Assembly (NCBI RefSeq): GCF_023283825.1
Contig: NZ_JAKILD010000019.1
Location: 1 to 64,000 of the forward strand
DNA length: 64,000 nt
Source: Shewanella olleyana
Lineage (GTDB): Bacteria > Pseudomonadota > Gammaproteobacteria > Enterobacterales > Shewanellaceae
Reading direction: 5' to 3'
The notes beneath the pieces are model-generated. The model saw nothing but the letters and a program-made list of their open reading frames with translations, had not been told where the DNA came from and ran no database searches. This document shows, in pieces, positions 63,402 to 64,000 of the stretch (position 1 is the first letter of the stretch; each line of letters opens with the position of its first letter). The position numbers and the translations under genes are program-made.

Positions 63402-64000
63402 TGATGACTTGTACCACTATAAAAGTTAGAAAATATAAAATCTCTTTCACTGACATTTTCATGGCAACTGGCACATTTTTGCTGCACTAATTTATCTGAA
63501 CCTTTACCTTTAATAATTTGCTCACCGTTTTTAGAAAACTGCATATATTCCCAGTCGCCTCCTGCAGGATTAAATCCAATTTGACGTTTAATCATAACGG
63601 TAATGGATTCGGCGTCAGAAGGTTTGCCTTGTTTCATATGATAATTTTCTTTAATGAAAGTCGTGCCGGTGGGATACATTTTGTAAATCGGCTGGTTGTC
63701 TTCGTCTTCTGGATCGTCAAACCATGCACTGTACTGAAGAAAGTTATGTCGATAGACCTGTTCACCTTTATTGGTATAAATAACGACAAATTGTTCCCAG
63801 TGAAGGCCTGAATGCTCAAACCCTGTTAATCGGCGCCAATTAGACTGATAGTTTTCAGATTGAGGAACCAATGTATGATCAAAACCAAAAATATTGATTT
63901 GATAAGGGGAACCACTATTGCTGGTTTTCGCTTGTATAAATAACACAGGGAAAATGATCAATACCCCAATCGATAAAAGTGCAACTTTACATTTTTTCAT
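63398..64000 (-). CDS. Cytochrome P460-like periplasmic haem protein
   Basis: The 200-aa precursor has an N-terminal signal/membrane segment (KCKVALLSIGVLIIFPVLFIQA) and a single c-type haem site CASCH near residue 178. The body (residues about 70-170, with WEQFVVIYTNKG and YPTGTTFIKENY) resembles cytochrome P460 domains, which bind nitrogen oxides or peroxides. Its start codon is the last three bases of the window, so a longer protein cannot be excluded. It is translationally coupled to the GGDEF gene. Confidence 0.75.
   Translation of the reverse strand: MKKCKVALLSIGVLIIFPVLFIQAKTSNSGSPYQINIFGFDHTLVPQSENYQSNWRRLTGFEHSGLHWEQFVVIYTNKGEQVYRHNFLQYSAWFDDPEDEDNQPIYKMYPTGTTFIKENYHMKQGKPSDAESITVMIKRQIGFNPAGGDWEYMQFSKNGEQIIKGKGSDKLVQQKCASCHENVSERDFIFSNFYSGTSHQ

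Noticed and set aside
1..64000. tRNA or rRNA genes, in particular a tRNA as attachment site for the element
   Set aside because: No cloverleaf or rRNA sequence was seen at the element ends or elsewhere; the attachment site lies inside a protein gene.

Overview
The window looks like a chromosomal segment of a marine gammaproteobacterium, most likely Shewanella. The evidence is the Shewanella-type speE-speA cluster, a eukaryotic-type AdoMet decarboxylase, short-form hmgA beside hppD, an ECF sigma/ChrR pair, CheV and several small families typical of Shewanella/Vibrio, with moderate AT-rich composition throughout. No rRNA, tRNA or CRISPR array was seen. Assignments come from reading motifs, not from database searches.

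Layout. 1-3.8 kb: leftward ABC exporter pair, yceH and cvfB. 4.4-9.2 kb: a rightward polyamine cluster (speE, speA, speD-like, speB) that covers arginine to agmatine to putrescine to spermidine. 9.2-12.7 kb: pdxH (behind a duplicated ribosome-binding site and a tiny upstream ORF), yaiI, a YceI-like protein, a small DUF protein and a secreted protein with two retropepsin-like domains. 13-15.6 kb: a polysaccharide flippase, a decayed glycosyltransferase and an RluA-type pseudouridine synthase. 15.7-19.6 kb: tyrosine catabolism (hmgA-hppD), a divergent LysR regulator and an EVE protein. 19.9-32 kb: ordinary housekeeping and stress genes (yccF, PLP deaminase, rpoE/chrR, LON-domain protein, blc, cheV, mltB-like, FKBP/SlyD-like, glutathionyl-hydroquinone reductase), with two MITE-like foldback repeats.

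32.2-50.3 kb: a 5'-nucleotidase (UshA-like) lipoprotein gene is split by a 16,376 bp integrative element. Both breakpoints carry the same six bases, CCAAAA, in the same codon phase, so precise excision would rebuild a 570-codon gene; the intact paralogue at 51.5 kb encodes 567 aa. The element encodes a large serine recombinase next to its left end, a membrane protein, a leftward regulator cluster (Rha-like, winged-helix, Bro-N fragment), a roughly 0.9 kb control region with TGATAC repeats, a rightward set of small early genes, two large podovirus-type ejection/internal virion proteins, three exported proteins and a 55-aa helix-turn-helix protein beside the right end. No capsid, portal, terminase or lysis gene was recognised. 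It may be a phage satellite-like element or a reduced prophage, and it is the most interesting object here.

50.4-64 kb: a carboxylesterase, the intact nucleotidase paralogue, an Hsp20 gene with a sigma-32-like promoter and a ROSE-type RNA thermometer, soxR with a near-canonical SoxR promoter driving a small protein and VOC proteins, the RNA helicase rhlE, ilvIH, a GAF-GGDEF cyclase, and a membrane GGDEF protein translationally coupled to a cytochrome P460-like haem protein.
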